From NCBI GenBank assembly GCA_948470475.1, contig OX419342.1:15013010-15077009 (forward strand): 64,000 nucleotides of DNA, read 5' to 3'. Source of the DNA: Galaxea fascicularis (Eukaryota; Cnidaria; Anthozoa; Scleractinia; Euphylliidae). The notes under the pieces were generated by a model. That model worked only from the letters and a program-made list of their open reading frames with translations, ran no database searches and had not been told where the DNA came from. Made by a program: the position numbers and the translations under genes. Shown here one piece after another: positions 22,438-36,010 of the stretch; positions within the stretch are counted from its first letter, which is position 1, and every line of letters starts with the position of its first letter.

Positions 22438-25400
22438 CTCCTTATCCCAGTTTGAACAGTCTCCAATTTCAAGCGCCTCCAAACAAGGTAAGTCTCTAAG
22501 AAATCCAAACTCCGAACTTGGAACATTTTTTAATGTGGTTAACGACTACCAAGAATTCAAAGTAAATTAGTGTCAGTTTTTTCATTAAGCTAAGTGTTTC
22601 CTAAAGTTTCTTCAAGTAGCTTTGGGTAAGAAAGGCACCCTAAACATAAAAGGCACTGGAAACTCTACAAATATAGAAAACTATACAGAGAAAACCAACA
22701 GTGCAGCAAAAAATATATATACTACTGTAACAGACTTTTCACCACCTCTTTACAATTAAATGTCACTTCAACATACAGGGATGTACATAACTTATACAAG
22801 AAGTGGAATAATAAATAAACTGGGCATAGCAAGCACGAAGAGAACTTGACTGACTGAGCGTGGCACACAAACATTGAAAGCCAGAAAAGCTAAACCCCTC
22901 CACAAGGGATCTTAAATTCTCTCCTGTGAACATTTTGCTTAGTTCTGGCAAAGCCCGTAAGTACAGGTGTATGGACAATTATTAATATGTCTATAATACC
23001 CAATGGACACCAGATCTCAGCTCTGGAAGGCAAATTCATGTACTTGACACAGATACAATCTGTATCGAGTCTACTCCCTGTTCTCTATCAGACATTTTAC
23101 TGAGTTCTCTTGTCTTACCAGTTTAGTGAGTTCTTTAAGGTTACTGAGGCCCATTAGTCCTCCACTGAAGGTAAAGGAAGGGGGGCTCAGGCCACCACAG
23201 GCTGCTCGCAGCTGAAGTCTTTTAAGAGATATAAGTTGGGCAAGTTTTCCAAAGTCCAAGTGTGATGTATACGCCCTTGAAAACAATGCAATAGCAAGAC
23301 GAATGGTATATACATATTACGTTGTAACCAAGCGTGAGGGCTTTCCTGGGAGATTATCAGTCCAAGGTTATGACAGTATGGACCTAGAGCAGTGAGGTCC
23401 ATACAAAAAAACAGCAAGGGCTGATATTCTTACCGTATGGTCCCAAAGCCAGCTTGGTTAATAAGAGACTTGTTACACGACTAGTAACACTAGTAAGACT
23501 AGTAATAAAGAAAGCTTGAAGGTTTGTCCCAATTTTCATATACATGTAAGATTACACTGTATGCTGAAAATACACAAGATAAAAAGGATCCAACTCAGAC
23601 TGAGGGCCTATCATGTACATGATGTTTTAGCTGTCTGATGAAGGAAAAAAATGGATAATTAGAAAATGTCTTTGTGTTGTTTTTATTGTGAGCAAAAACG
23701 TGGGATCATTCAAGACAATACCCAGTCCAATACTTAGAAAATTAATATTAATATTGTACTGCTAATAGAGTAATTTGACTGATTTTTGTTACTTGCCCTC
23801 TGACTGCCTAGGTTACAAAACAAACACACATTACATTACATAGATGTAGTATGCACACTTGACATACCACTTTCCAGGTTCACTATCATTGTCAGTTATC
23901 CACTGAGCAGTTAACACCTCCAAGCTGTCAATAAAAGACAGTAATGTTTTAGTTACAGAAAACTCCATAAAACAAAGGGTGGAAAACAATCAAAACCAGA
24001 AGACACCTGTACAGCTCCACAAATGATCCCATACCAGAAATGATCCCCACATTGAGCCACAAATGAACCCAACCAAAAAAAAAAAGGGAATGGCATGGAT
24101 GGTGAAATGGTTTGGAGAGGAAATTGGCATGAACAGCCATTATCTTTATTAAAACCATCTTAACTCATACCACACAACTAGCACCTTTTCCACACTTTTG
24201 ACTGAATTTTGTCACTGACCACGATTTTATGAATTGTACCACTCAATCAGCAAAAACTGATTTGAGCTGCAGGCTGGAAGTTTGTTTTCTTTGCAATTCT
24301 AAACTGGGAACCGGATTCTCTTTAGCAAAGCAACAGGCACTATGTAGCCTTCCTTGGCTTAATGTTGCTATTTTGATGTTATACAGTCAGCTCTCTCATA
24401 AGTGATCACCCTTGGTGCACAACAAAGTGGCAGCATGGGGAGGTGGTTGCTTGCAAGAAAATCTATTTACTTATTAAAGATATTACCTTTTAGCTAAAAT
24501 TAGGAATTGGAAAAAGATGTTGAACACACTGACGTATTTCGCACTGAAAATTGCATGGAAAATGTCATCATACTATTGTTCAGATCTCTGAACCAACTCC
24601 ATTTTACTTACAGATTTTAAAAAATTCAGGACTTCAATGGGGTTTGAACCTGTTGAAATCCTGAATTTTTTTCAGGCTTCTTTACGCAATTGCATTAAAT
24701 TGTGTTCACAACTGCTAGGATCATCCTTCATTTGATTTCATTACTGCAGTTCATGTATGATTTATTTCATATACATCATTCTCAAGAGAAACTCAACAGT
24801 CCATGATCACAACAAGCATCATTACAAAATCAATTATTACACAAATTACTGTACAAAAGGTCCTAAAATCAACCAGCTCGCAGACTTTGACCCCAAGAAT
24901 GCGTTGTGTTACTCAACAGAATATCATGCAACGTCACAGATTTTCCACACACACAAAAACAAACAAAACAAAAAAAAAGAAAACACTATGGAATATTTCT
25001 TATAAATTGATTAAACATTTTTTGTGTCATTGTTATATAAATCCATACCATTCCTAATTTTTTCGGTTGGGATCATTTGCAGTCCAATATGGGGATCATT
25101 TCTGGTACGGGATCACTTGCAGTCCTATGATCATTTGCACAACTGTACAAACCACAGTCATTGCGACACAGGCAGCCCAAGCTCTTGATACAAGAAAGCA
25201 TATTTTGAAAAATTGTCATAAGTGCTGTGTGAGACACAACGTGACCTTATTTTTGTAACTCTTATGGCCAACAGTGATGTGAAAGATGTATCCCAGTCCA
25301 CAAGGGATAATCCAGAAGTCACTATTTTATTGAAAAAAAATAAAAGATTATCTTTTGCTCCATTTCACCTTAAGAAACCATTTGATATTTTATTGCCCAC

Positions 25401-28400
25401 TCAACATCTTATAGACACTACTAACCCAATACCACCAGAATCTAAGGTCAGCTTCGACATAATGCAATGCTTGACAGAATGTTTTAAAATACCATTTTTC
25501 ATATTGCAACCGTGTGCTGCCTGTGTAGTCACAAAAGAGGAATTAATTTGCTTTATAAAAGTTTTGATGGTTGCTTACTCTGGTAAAGATTCTGTTACTT
25601 GGTGTAGGATCCATGTTGGCACCAAACCAAAGTCCAGCCACTTGAGACCAGATAACTGACGTAACACATTTCCAATGGTCGACCAGGAATCTGTGAGATT
25701 CTTGCCGTGAATAAGACCTCTCAAGTCCTGCATACATGTATACAAGTTAAATGAATTCAGAGAGTTTTCCCACAAACTTTCATTTATTTTGTGTCTGTCT
25801 GTTCATGAATGCATTGTTGAGAATTTTGTTGAGAGCCTTTGGTTTATAGTTTTCAATATTTTGGTTGTTGTCCTTTTGTTCTGCCCAAGACTTCCAAACT
25901 TCTAGCCAGTTGTTTTACTTTTTTGAATGTTTTGCTTTTTACATTTTTGTTTAAACTTTAAATTAAAATGCTATGATTCCCTTCAACATCCGTTCACCAT
26001 TTTGTTTAGAGACAGCCCATTTGCAACTTTTTGTACTTGTGAATCATTTTTAATTTCACCATTTTTGCTTAATTTTAACTTTCTACATTCAATTTCATGT
26101 TGTGTACTGCATTTAAGATGTTTTAAATGATATGCTCTCCACCAAACCAGATTGCAGGAATTCGGGCATGAACACATATTTATTGACTGATAAATGCTTT
26201 AACTACCGGCAGTGTCAGGAAATATTGAGAATCTTCTGTAAGCACTCACAATTTTCAAGAGCTAAACAGAAAAACCAGGATTCAAAACCCTCCCGAAGAA
26301 GAACAGTTCTAAAACTGTGCTGCTAAGACACTCCAAAGTTAACGAGTAGTGTACTATGCTATCATCCCAGACCAACAAAAATCCTGAACGTCCATGCATG
26401 CACCCACCAGTCTCTGAGTAGAAAACTGCACCATCCATCTTGCTGCCATGTCCCAGTTCTTAACATGCAGTCCATGAACTGACACTCTGCTCCACTGCAA
26501 AATATAGCACTGTTAGGCAGAATTTAGCTTTGTTATTCACTAATTAATTGCATATGAGTTGGATCAAAAAGACAGAACAAAGGTGAACAAATTATGATAA
26601 ATAGCCTTGATGGAATGGGTCATGTGAACTTAAGACACCCACACCCTGCCACTCACTACCGTTCCATCAATACATCAAGGCCTCAGTCTGAAATATCCCT
26701 GTAATGACCTCACTCTCACTTATTAAGTAGTATCTACTTGATTGAAATGTTGATTGATGCTGGGATGACATTCGACTGGCTAATGCCCAACAATGACCAA
26801 GAGTAAGTGGAGTGTCAACCGACACCTATGTTGGCTGATATTTGTTGCTAATTGGTTGACACGCTACCTGACTTTTTGTTTATTTTTTTTTTTAACTTTA
26901 AGTATGAATGAACAACACGTATATAGCTTTTTTGTTGCCTACAGTTTTTTCTATCCCTCTCAATATTTTCAATGCAAAGTTACAGTGTACTTCATTTATA
27001 CCCTGTGTAAAGTATTTGGATCACCAATAAGGAAATACCGGTGCTACAACTGCAAAATTGTTACAAGAATTGAAAAGATCAAAATTTTATAGTTTTGTGT
27101 GGCTACCCTAAATGAGTTGCATGGGTGTTGTTCCTTATTGTGGATAAATTTAAAAGGATAATTTTTCCAGACACTATTCAGCATCATCACTCTAATATGC
27201 TATAGTATTTGTCGACACTCAACTGCAGCTGCCAATGTGATCCGATGGAACCAGCTGCAATAACTTATTACATGATAAATTAATTACAGTAATTCAAAAT
27301 TCTCCAACTTCTTCTATCTGCAATGCCTTTCATAAGGATAAAACGATTGAAGCACACATGGTGTTAAAAAATAAGGCAATGACAATATTTTGTTTCTGAA
27401 GAAAATTTACTTAATTATTTTTATATAACAATTCACAAAACATAAATTTGAGTTCTAACCAGAACAGGCTGGGATGATACTTGGTTCCACATACTGCATA
27501 CACAACTTGCGCTGCAGAAAAATATCATCTTATAGTGTTATGATAAGTGATACAATGGACCAACACACAAGTAGGATTAAACTGTAGTACATGACCTGTG
27601 CATTGCACATTGCTGTTCTGTTTCAAAGCTGAGCTCCGTTGACAAAAGATTACAGCTAATCCAAGAATTATTTTCTTTGCATGACTTTAAGACAATGCCT
27701 ATATCCCCCTTTGTTTATCCAGATTTAAGCAACTCTTTCATTATAACTCAGTTCTGAACAAGGAAAGCCTATCACAGTGGGTTTTGAGGCAATGTAGAAG
27801 CAGAAAAAGAAGAAAGAATTTGAGTTACCAAAGGAAATCAAACACACTAATCTGCTGAAAGACTTGTAATAAGAATGTCCATTTACTATTTTTTTTGTGT
27901 GACATGTATTCTGCTTACTATCTGGATAAGCAGATGTACTTAAAAGGTGGTAAATTGGTACAATGTATGTGCAGGACAAAGAAAAACTTGATTCCAGATG
28001 GGACTGTACTTTTGACATACCTGCACTATACCACTGGGAAACCTCTGACAAACAAGGTCATTAATTTTACTACTTTAAGGTCATTTACAAGGGTCATGGC
28101 CTTGCTGTCAACAGGAATCCCAGTCAGGGCTCAAGACTAACGGTAGCCAGCTAGCCACAGACTAGTAAAAATTCCATTTTGGATAGTAGGTTTTGCGCTT
28201 CACTAGCCATTTTGGCCAGTGAAAATGTTAGCACAAAACATGTGCACTAGCCACTGGGCTAGTAAGCTGAAAAAGCTGAAAAGTCTCGAGCCCTGTAAGT
28301 ACTAAGTACACTTGACAGCTCTAGTGAAGCAGTCACTGAGTGGGTTTTGCTGTTGTGATTCCTTTCTTTGTCCCATGCCTGTGAAAATGGCTGTGAAAAC

Positions 28401-31400
28401 TACAGTATTATAATCATTGGAAAATAGAAATGATCAAAATAGTCAATCACAGTCTAGACAAGTACCAGGGTTGTTATTAGAATTGAAAACCTGGGCACCC
28501 TCACCGATATACTCAAAATACAGGACCCGCCTTTTCTATTAAGATTTTGAAAAGGGAAAACCAAAAGAATCTTAGGGGTACCCGCCTATTTAGAATCCGA
28601 TACCCTCCTGTTTCTTCAGTCAATGAGACCCCTGCAAGTACCGTGGGAAAGAGAAGGGGCCATTGGAGTATTCTTTTTTTAAAGAAGTTATGGAATAACA
28701 AGTGGTCATGAATACCTGCACAAATCAATGAGTGGCAAATAAGACAGGATATGTAGCAAGCAGTCAAATGACAACTTATGAGCAGGACACACATCTGTTA
28801 CTTTGATTTTGACTTTCAGAGCATCTGGATTTTCTTCCAAAAGACAGTGCTGCAAATCAATGGAAAAGTCAGCAGGTCATACATTCTGCACTTTTACAAT
28901 ACAATACAATACAATACAATACTTTATTTTCACATTTCCTTATTACATTAAAAGATATTTGTATGGTTAGTTACAATAAATAGTTACCATGTTTTGCAAA
29001 ATATTGGAATAATTAGTAAACACAATGAAATACAGCAACAGAGTTTGGGGCAAACTATTACAGAGAAGAACAAAGAAAATGGAAATAGACCTCCCTGGAG
29101 AGGAGGGGGCATGTCCCAAATTAAGAGCTTTGACAAACTCAAAATCTCCATTTAAAAATAACAAACAAATTAACATTCAAAATCCTGTAACTGATGAAAC
29201 AACTCACCGTACAAACATAACAGTCTTTATATCTTTTAACTTCAGTGGGTGGCAGAAACACACATTCAGGGTGAAAAAAGGATTTGCACATTTTGCATTG
29301 CAGTGAAGGCCTGGCATTGTTCCGATCTGGACAATATCTTGTGCATATCACCACTGTAGACCACCTAAAATTTGCAAAGTCAAACAATTCAATCCTTTAA
29401 TGCATGTATGTTTCAAATGCAAGTAACAAAGGGAGATGACAGAGGTATTTATTACGATAGTTAACAGTATTGACCTGATATAATATCAGGGTTCATACTC
29501 TATTCATGCCAACTTATCAAGGACTTTTCAGGACCCTATTTCAAACATTCAGGGACGTCCCAATTTTACATGAGAAATGTGTGTTGATATGTGCGTCAAC
29601 GGATGTCCCTAAGAACACGTCTCTTCACACAAAGTCCTTGGAGTCACTATCAGCGACACTCTTGGGTGGAATGAGCATGTGCGTGAGATCGTTTCCAAAG
29701 CTTCAAAACGTCTTTACATCTTAAGAGTGCTCAAGCGGTCCGGAATTCCACCCGAAGACCTTATTAACATCTTCTATGCCTTGGTACGATCGGTCCTCGA
29801 ATACGCCTGCGTTACTTGGTCTACCAGCCTACCAATTCACCTCAAGGACATGATCGAGAGAGTTCAGAAAAGAGCTCTGCGTATATTATTCCCGGCGCTG
29901 AGCTACAGAGACGCCACTGTGGCTGCAAACTCCACTCGCTTAAATGTGAGAAGAGACGAACTCTGCAAGAAAGTTTGGGATGGTATCTTTGTGCCTGGGT
30001 CACGGCTGTACCACCTCATACCACCAAAGCATGCCGATTGCCATGCTTATGAGTTGCGCAACAAAAACCATGTATCACTCTTTAAATGCCGGACTGAAAG
30101 ATTTAAAAAATCTTTTTTTCCAACAATGGAGTCTAACGCCCAGTTCTCGTAATCAAGCAAACCTAAGCATTTTGTTTCATTGGTATACAACTACTGACTC
30201 TTGTAATTCCCAGTCCCTTTAGACTTTTAATTTTAAGGTCAAATGTAAGATTTTTGTATTTTTTAAATATTTAATGTATACTTGTAAATTCATATGTATT
30301 TCACCACTAGGGTGCTATTTTTGAATATTTTTAATAAACCTTCAATTATTATTATTAATGTTCTTTGTTTGCCTTTCAATTTTGACTCCCCCATTACATT
30401 CTGAGGTTGACGCCTTTCTTATAGGCAAAACAGAAAGCTTTGTTTGGATTCTGTTTTTTTTTTTGTAACCATAACATGTACTCATCTTTTTCTAACCATT
30501 TCCCATTAAAATGGCACCTGCCTGGCTTGGTGAAATTACAAAGAAACCCCCAAAACGGAGAAAAAGGAGGCAGGCTTGGGATGCTATCCCCAGTTTCAAC
30601 TTGATTTTCTTTCCACAGCACTTGTTCTCATTTGCAAGCCTCCACTATCTAAGAGCCTGGAATAGGCTAAAGCACATTATGAATAGGTAACAGCTTACTT
30701 GGATTTTCTCCATGGTTCAGACTGTACAGGTGTGACTGATGTTTTGCGAGATACCTGAAATTTAGCAGTCAAAAACAATCACCTGTTTACTTAGGATAGT
30801 ATTTGGGAACACATTTCTAAATACTAAGTAAACATTTGTTTGGGTTGGGGTGTGCCAGTGGGACTACTCTGAAACCCTTACCCTAAGCCAGACCAAGTTC
30901 AGGTGCAAAACTCCCTACCCTATCACACATGCTACATGTATTCCCCAGAAACTCAGTAAATTTTCCATGCTGATTTTTTTCAGTATCAATTCCCAGGAAA
31001 TATAGATAAATTCTTCAAGCAATTGACCAGCTCTTAGAACATGATATGCTATTCTGGACAAAAACTCTCTGATTTCGATACCCTATCTCAGACTAACTTC
31101 CTTAAAGTCCATACCCTTTACAATGGCACATACCCTTATATCTTATATATGGGCGTAACCCCTCTAACACCCCTAGCACTGATCCTATTTATCATTAATA
31201 ACTGACTAGAATTATGTACCTCTTTATCTCCTCCTCCAACCAGAACATGATTGTCAAAAGAAAACCAGTCTGGAGATAAATAACTGATCTTCTCTGTTCT
31301 CACTAGTAAAACAAAAACATTCTGTGTGGGTATAAGTTGTTACAGTGTTTCATCAACAATGCACCTACATAAACTGTGCTGCTGGACTCCCTTTGTAGAC

Positions 31401-33708
31401 AACAAGCAATGGTAGGTTTTAACAACTGTCCGTAACCATGTGAGTTGTTAATGCATGCTGATTTAAGCAAAAACTTAGATCATGACAGTTGTCCCACCCT
31501 TTTAAGTTCATTTCAATAATTCCACTAGAATTCATTCTGTGAAACAGGCAGGGTCCAGATAATTTTTTAAGGCAGGGTGTCAACAAGGAATTCCAATGGG
31601 TCAAATTCCCAAAAATCCCACCAAACTACCAATTCTCTATAAATGTAGGTACGTCTTTCACCCAAACCCCCCTTTTACCTCAAGCACTGAACAGGGTCAT
31701 CTGGAATATTACTGTAGATTGTGTCATTTGGTTTGCAGAGTTGCAAAACAAATGGCATGCAAAACACCATGCAGGACATGTTACTCAGGCTTCTTGTGGA
31801 AGGCCTGAGTCTAAAAATACCATCTGCTCTTCAGGTATCATCCACAAATGCTAACATAGAACAACAACAACAACAAGAAAGCTGCCATGTTGGATTATAA
31901 AGAAGCCATGTATAAAAGCAAAGACCAAGTAACATATTTACTTCTGTGACTATTATGATCATTATTATTATAATTATATAATAATACAGTATATGGCATA
32001 AAAGTCCCTTGGAAGGTCAAGTGGAGGCCAATATGGCCTCTAGTTGTTTCAGGATTTAGCATTATGTTTTAACACAGACGTTTTATTTTATTTTATTTTT
32101 GCAATAGTATGTAAGCTTCCTGTAAGTAATGTAAGTAAGTATGTAGGTATGGTATGTTAGTATCGTGATGTGAGCTGTAAAACAAACAAAAACAAAAACC
32201 CACACAAGTGTCTACATGTCCAAGCTGATCTTCTTACAAAGCTTGAGGCCCATGACACCATTTTCCTGCCATCTTGTGCTTCTGACACATTAAACATGGC
32301 ATATGCTTCTTAACTTTAAATTAGTTGAAAAGTAGGTAATTTAAGTTCCAAAGCTGTCAAAATAAAGAGGTTAAGTTCAAATGAATTGCCCTCAAAGGCT
32401 TAATTCCAGTTTCTCTTGTCTGTACTGCAAAGGATATGTATTATAGAGGTTTTTTTTAAAGAAAGCATGTGGCAATTCTGCTGGTACCAGGGAAATGTAT
32501 GTAATAAAGAGGTATCTGTATTATAGAGGTGTCTGTAAGAACCTAAACTGTACTTACAATACTTTTCCACATCAGCTCGGCAACTCTAAAAAAGAAATAC
32601 AGCGATCAATTGCCACCATAAGCTGTAAAGTATACATAAAATTCTTTAAAGGTTAATAAATTTACCAGTTTTTTTCCACATGGTGTGATGTAAATGACCG
32701 CACTGTTTCTGCCAGATCCTATGTGTCGATAAATAATCTCTCGGCACCAACCTGTAGGAAAATGAGGAATTAGAGCTCAAATTTATTAGTAACTGCTCAA
32801 CCGAATGAATACACTACTACAGGGGCATTGTGTCGACTTCATTTATCACGGTCAAACTGTTATGCTATTACACTATGACGGGTGCTTTCTGCTACGTTAT
32901 GTCATTAACCTTATTTACTGCACTGTTAAAAGGGCTCTGTAAAAGAGGGGAAGTAAAAGGATTAAGGGCAGAATAGATAGCAGGGATGTTAAAAAAACAG
33001 GCAAAAAATAAAACAAAAACACAATGTGACACCATCCAGGGAAGAACTGCATTTTTGCATACGTCAGGGTTCAATGTCATTAGAAGCCCGTAGCCGACGG
33101 ATTTCCACCGTCTGTCAGACCACTTTGTGCCGACTACTTTTGCCCAAAAATGCAAAAAAAATTTCGTTTGTTAGCTCTGTGTTCATTATAATCTGTAGCC
33201 ATCTACTTCAAACCATTCATCTATCTACTTAAAATCCTAGTGACAACCCTGTACATTATTCCTCAAAAAAATAAGCAGAAACAGGCCAAACGAAATACAG
33301 GGCTATGTTGTTCTATTAAAACAAAGACCACATACAAACTCTTGGCCGATTTGGACAAAACAAAAAACTGGCCAAAATTCAAGAGGACATTCTTGCCCAG
33401 AAGGAACATTCTGGTAACACACTACCAGTTCAAGAGTGTTTTGTTTAATGCAAGCCATCCAGATAGACACCTCAAACTAGAATTCTAAAGAATGCATTTT
33501 TGGAAGCTGGTCATTTTTTAAAATCATTCATGATAAATGTTCAATGATAAATCAATGTTAAGGTGCTTCCTTGACTGCCCTTAATCACCATACATTTGGT
33601 TAATCATTGAAAATACATATCAGTACTATTGTACAAGTCCAGCCAACTCACCATAATCAAAAGGCTTCTGCATCTGTGGTATGTTGAGCAACACAGGACT
33701 GTCATCTC
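22438..33708 (-). CDS. MBD - PHD-like zinc finger - leucine-rich-repeat protein (partial model)
   Basis: Exons found by splice sites and coding content: 33708-33652, 32751-32666, 32585-32558, 31804-31679, 29364-29208, 28849-28802, 27511-27460, 26494-26408, 25727-25599, 23275-23119, 22495-22438. The first three join in phase to a methyl-CpG-binding domain (PFDYGWCREIIYRHIGSG, VIYITPCGKKL, ADVEKY). 31804-27511 chain in phase and carry a PHD-like finger: CTRYC, LQCKMC, FFHPEC, CYVC. 26494-25599 join in phase as WSRVSVHGLHVKNW, STQRLDLRGL, LSGLKWLDFGL. Then come LRRs LAQLISLKRLQL, LSNLKELTKL and LPCLEALEIGDC. Phases clash at 32558/31804, 27460/26494, 25599/23275 and 23119/22495, so exons are missing there, as is the 5' end. 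The order PHD then LRR recalls the KDM2/FBXL19 family, but I found no CXXC, JmjC or clear F-box. The product may be a nuclear methyl-DNA reader; that is inferred. Confidence 0.7.
28125..28295. mobile_element. hAT-like MITE
   Basis: The ends CAGGGCTCAAGACT and AGTCTCGAGCCCTG are inverted. CAGGG termini are typical of hAT elements. The inside has repeated CTAGCCA motifs and no ORF. I cannot see a clear 8 bp duplication. Confidence 0.6.
28895..28925. repeat. (ACAAT)n pentanucleotide repeat
   Basis: Five to six ACAAT units followed by ACTTTATTTTC. On the complement this looks like the AAAGTATTGTATTG tail of a non-LTR retrotransposon. Confidence 0.7.
29570..30359 (+). pseudogene. Non-LTR retrotransposon 3' end (truncated LINE)
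   Basis: An open frame, best read from about 29620 to 30152, gives LGVTISDTLGWNEHV, then RLYILRVLKRSGIPPEDL, a VRSVLEYACVTWSTSLP block and IERVQKRALRILFP. This is the conserved C-terminal region after the reverse transcriptase of jockey/CR1-like LINEs. An in-frame stop and loss of similarity upstream show 5' truncation. The 3' untranslated part ends in AATAAA and an ATT-repeat tail near 30330-30359. It sits in an intron of the MBD/LRR gene, on the opposite strand. Confidence 0.85.
30394..30621 (-). pseudogene. Zinc-finger (TTF/BED-like) relic
   Basis: A 75-codon open segment with FNGKWLEKDEYMLWLQ followed by AFCFAYKKG. This resembles the W-L-x(n)-Y-x-x-WL...A-x-C pattern at the N-terminus of hAT-type transposases and related host proteins, but the second cysteine pair is incomplete. 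Short and probably decayed. Confidence 0.35.
33065..33251. mobile_element. Short element with CAGGGTT ends
   Basis: It begins CAGGGTT and ends AACCCTG (complement CAGGGTT), with only weak further terminal symmetry. The interior contains a CCGACGGATTTCCACCGTC segment. Probably a hAT-type MITE. Confidence 0.4.
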
Positions 33709-35860
33709 CTGCTCAGAATTTAAGAAAGAAACTAATTTAAAATCATCTACAAAATTGGGGGAGGTGGGGCTAATACTGCCTTCGTCCACGCAGTCTGTGG
33801 ATGATTCACTTTCTGCAAAAATCAGCTTTGAGATCAGCACCTTAGAAACTGACTGACCATGGAGTCTTATAGCACTAGCTTGGCTACCTAAGCTTGCTTA
33901 CCAACAGCAACCTTCTTTCACAACTTGATTCCTGTACTTACATTGTACATCATTCTTTACTAACATTCCAACTGTTTCATTTCAAATGTCCAGCCAAAAG
34001 AGGTCTACTAACAACCTTGATATACTTCTCTACAATTGGATTTGTATCACCTACCATAACATTATGCTGAGACTTGTCTATAAAGAGCACTAGCAACTAT
34101 GGATCCTGATTGATTCTTCTAATTGCTGACAAACTCGAGACACATCTTTGAAAAGTTAACAAGAAATTTTTTAAATGAAGACATGAAAAAGATTGTTGTA
34201 GTTGTAAAGGGTATATGTGAATCAAACCCATATGACCTCTGTGATACAGGGGCAGTTCTTTATCATCTCAGCTAACAAGCCAACTGGGAAGTGATCAGTT
34301 TGTTGCTTCAAAATAAGTGAGTGTTGAAATAAACGACCAAGAATAGATGATTTTCATATATGTTCACAGACATAATAGAGAATTTTTCATTACCTAATAC
34401 TTTTCATCATACAGTTAAGACTTGGGGTAATACATTGTAACCATCCATCGGGCCCGCAGAGTTGGTAACTTCAGGGTATCCTAAGTATTTTCACAGTGCT
34501 GTGAACAAATCCCTTCTTACAGGGATAAGTATGTTATTTAGCCAAAAGTTTGTGCAGCTTGTATAGTTTTTTCCAGAGGTAGTTTTACAAATGAACATCT
34601 CAATCTAATCTGTGTAAATAGTCATTAAATTAACCTGTTTACTCCATTCCAAAGACAGTTCACTTGTTACTTAAGCCCATCCACAATTTTGCCACTAATC
34701 ATTTTTACAACAAAATTCTTGAATCTGATTGGCTATAGCTGTATTACAGGGTATGATTTTGATAATAGGATCTGATCATGCCTACCGTATGTAACTGGGC
34801 ACCATGTTCCATTGTGCACACTGTGCGTGGGCAGTTGAACTTTTACACATTCTCTTTTAAGGCATCCCATGGTGAAAACTGTTGTCTTTTTTTTTTCTGA
34901 AATGTTTTTCTCATATTCCTTCCTCAAATTTTACAGATATGATTATTGGTAACAGAAAATTTGGTCTGTAGTCATACTTAAATTGAAACAAACTTGGACT
35001 TCCACTGTACGGTGGTCCGATCACTTGTATGATTATAAACAATTATTGGATGAGGTTTTTGTGATATCCAGACTAATCCAGGTCGAGGTAAGGTTTATCA
35101 GCCAAAGCCGAAAAACAAATGTCATAATAGTAAACATGCACTTGTTAAGCCTCAGTTCAATTACCAAAATTAATCAGCTTACTGATAACAATATTTTAAA
35201 TCTGTACGTGCTCCACTAAGCCCTTCTGAGCAAACTGACAGGACATGACCAATTGATGAGATTGAGAATTGGAACACAAATCGATCAATCAATAACAATC
35301 AATTATCAGAATCTGTTAGTTAATTGGTATCAATTGGCACTGGATAATCAATGACCGATCAATAATCACACAAAAGCAGTCGGAGGCTTATCAACTGGCA
35401 TTGATTGGCTACAAAAAAACTCTCAAAATGTACCCTTCTGGTACTTCAATGCCCAGCTGAAATTTTGGACGCAAGTCTTCGGTCTTGCCGATTCATTTTT
35501 AGCCTGCATTGTCAAATAAAGATGTATGTATGTATGTATATATGTAAGTTGAAAAAGAATTAGAAATGATGACCAAAGTTATGTCATCTGATTGACTGGT
35601 ATTGATAATCAATGACAAGCAGTGTCAGGTAATTGAACTCACGGTTACAAACTTTGTCAAATCTGCAAGACTTAACTGTTATAAACATTTCTTTTTTATT
35701 GGGATAGTCAGATTGTGGAATAGCGCACCAAGAAATATAGTCGAAGCTAATAGCTTTGGCATAGGTTACTTAAATCCAAGCTTAAATTGTATTTTTTATG
35801 TATTTCGAATATTTAAGGTTCTTAGCTTTTATTACTATGGGAAATCTCACGACCTCGAGT
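33709..35860. other. No exon recognised
   Basis: AT-rich. The 5' exons of the minus-strand MBD/LRR gene should lie here or further right, but I could not identify them. Contains a TATG microsatellite near 35522. Confidence 0.4.
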
Positions 35861-35995
35861 ACAATTTGGGATTAATAGGTACGAAAGATTTTGAAAGTTC
35901 TCAAAATTGAACTAGCCTTTAGGTGAGTACAATTGAGGTGAGTACTTTCAAAATCACGAGTATCTATTAATCCCAAATATTTGTACGAGAAGGTT
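35861..35995. repeat. Inverted repeat
   Basis: GTACAATTTGGGATTAATAGGTAC on the left mirrors GTATCTATTAATCCCAAATA...GTAC on the right. It is adjacent to the MITE at 36011-36155, whose interior also contains TTTGGGATTAAT, so the two may be nested relatives. Confidence 0.6.
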
Positions 35996-36010
35996 GTGCA
36001 ATTTGTTATT

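Noticed and set aside
22763..22978. LRR-like minus-strand frame (LYLRALPEL, ENLRSLVEGF)
   Set aside because: The only acceptors inside the open stretch give a phase that does not fit the exon at 23119, and the donor (GG|GTTTAG) is weak.
27220..27285. Possible F-box exon on the minus strand (WFHRITLAAAVECRQ)
   Set aside because: The acceptor looks good, but there is no donor of acceptable quality and the needed phase after the 27460 exon gives a different, uninformative frame.
28026..28049. 24 bp microexon on the minus strand (RFPSGIVQ)
   Set aside because: Splice signals and phase would allow it, but eight residues give no family evidence.
27725..28051. 108-codon minus-strand open frame
   Set aside because: Low-complexity Phe/Cys/Ser composition in intron sequence and no splice or family support.
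33604..33840. 78-codon open frame (ESESSTDCVDEGSISPTSP) as an MBD-gene exon
   Set aside because: Its phase does not fit the MBD exon at 32751. A different frame from a stronger acceptor at 33708 gives PFDYG that joins perfectly.
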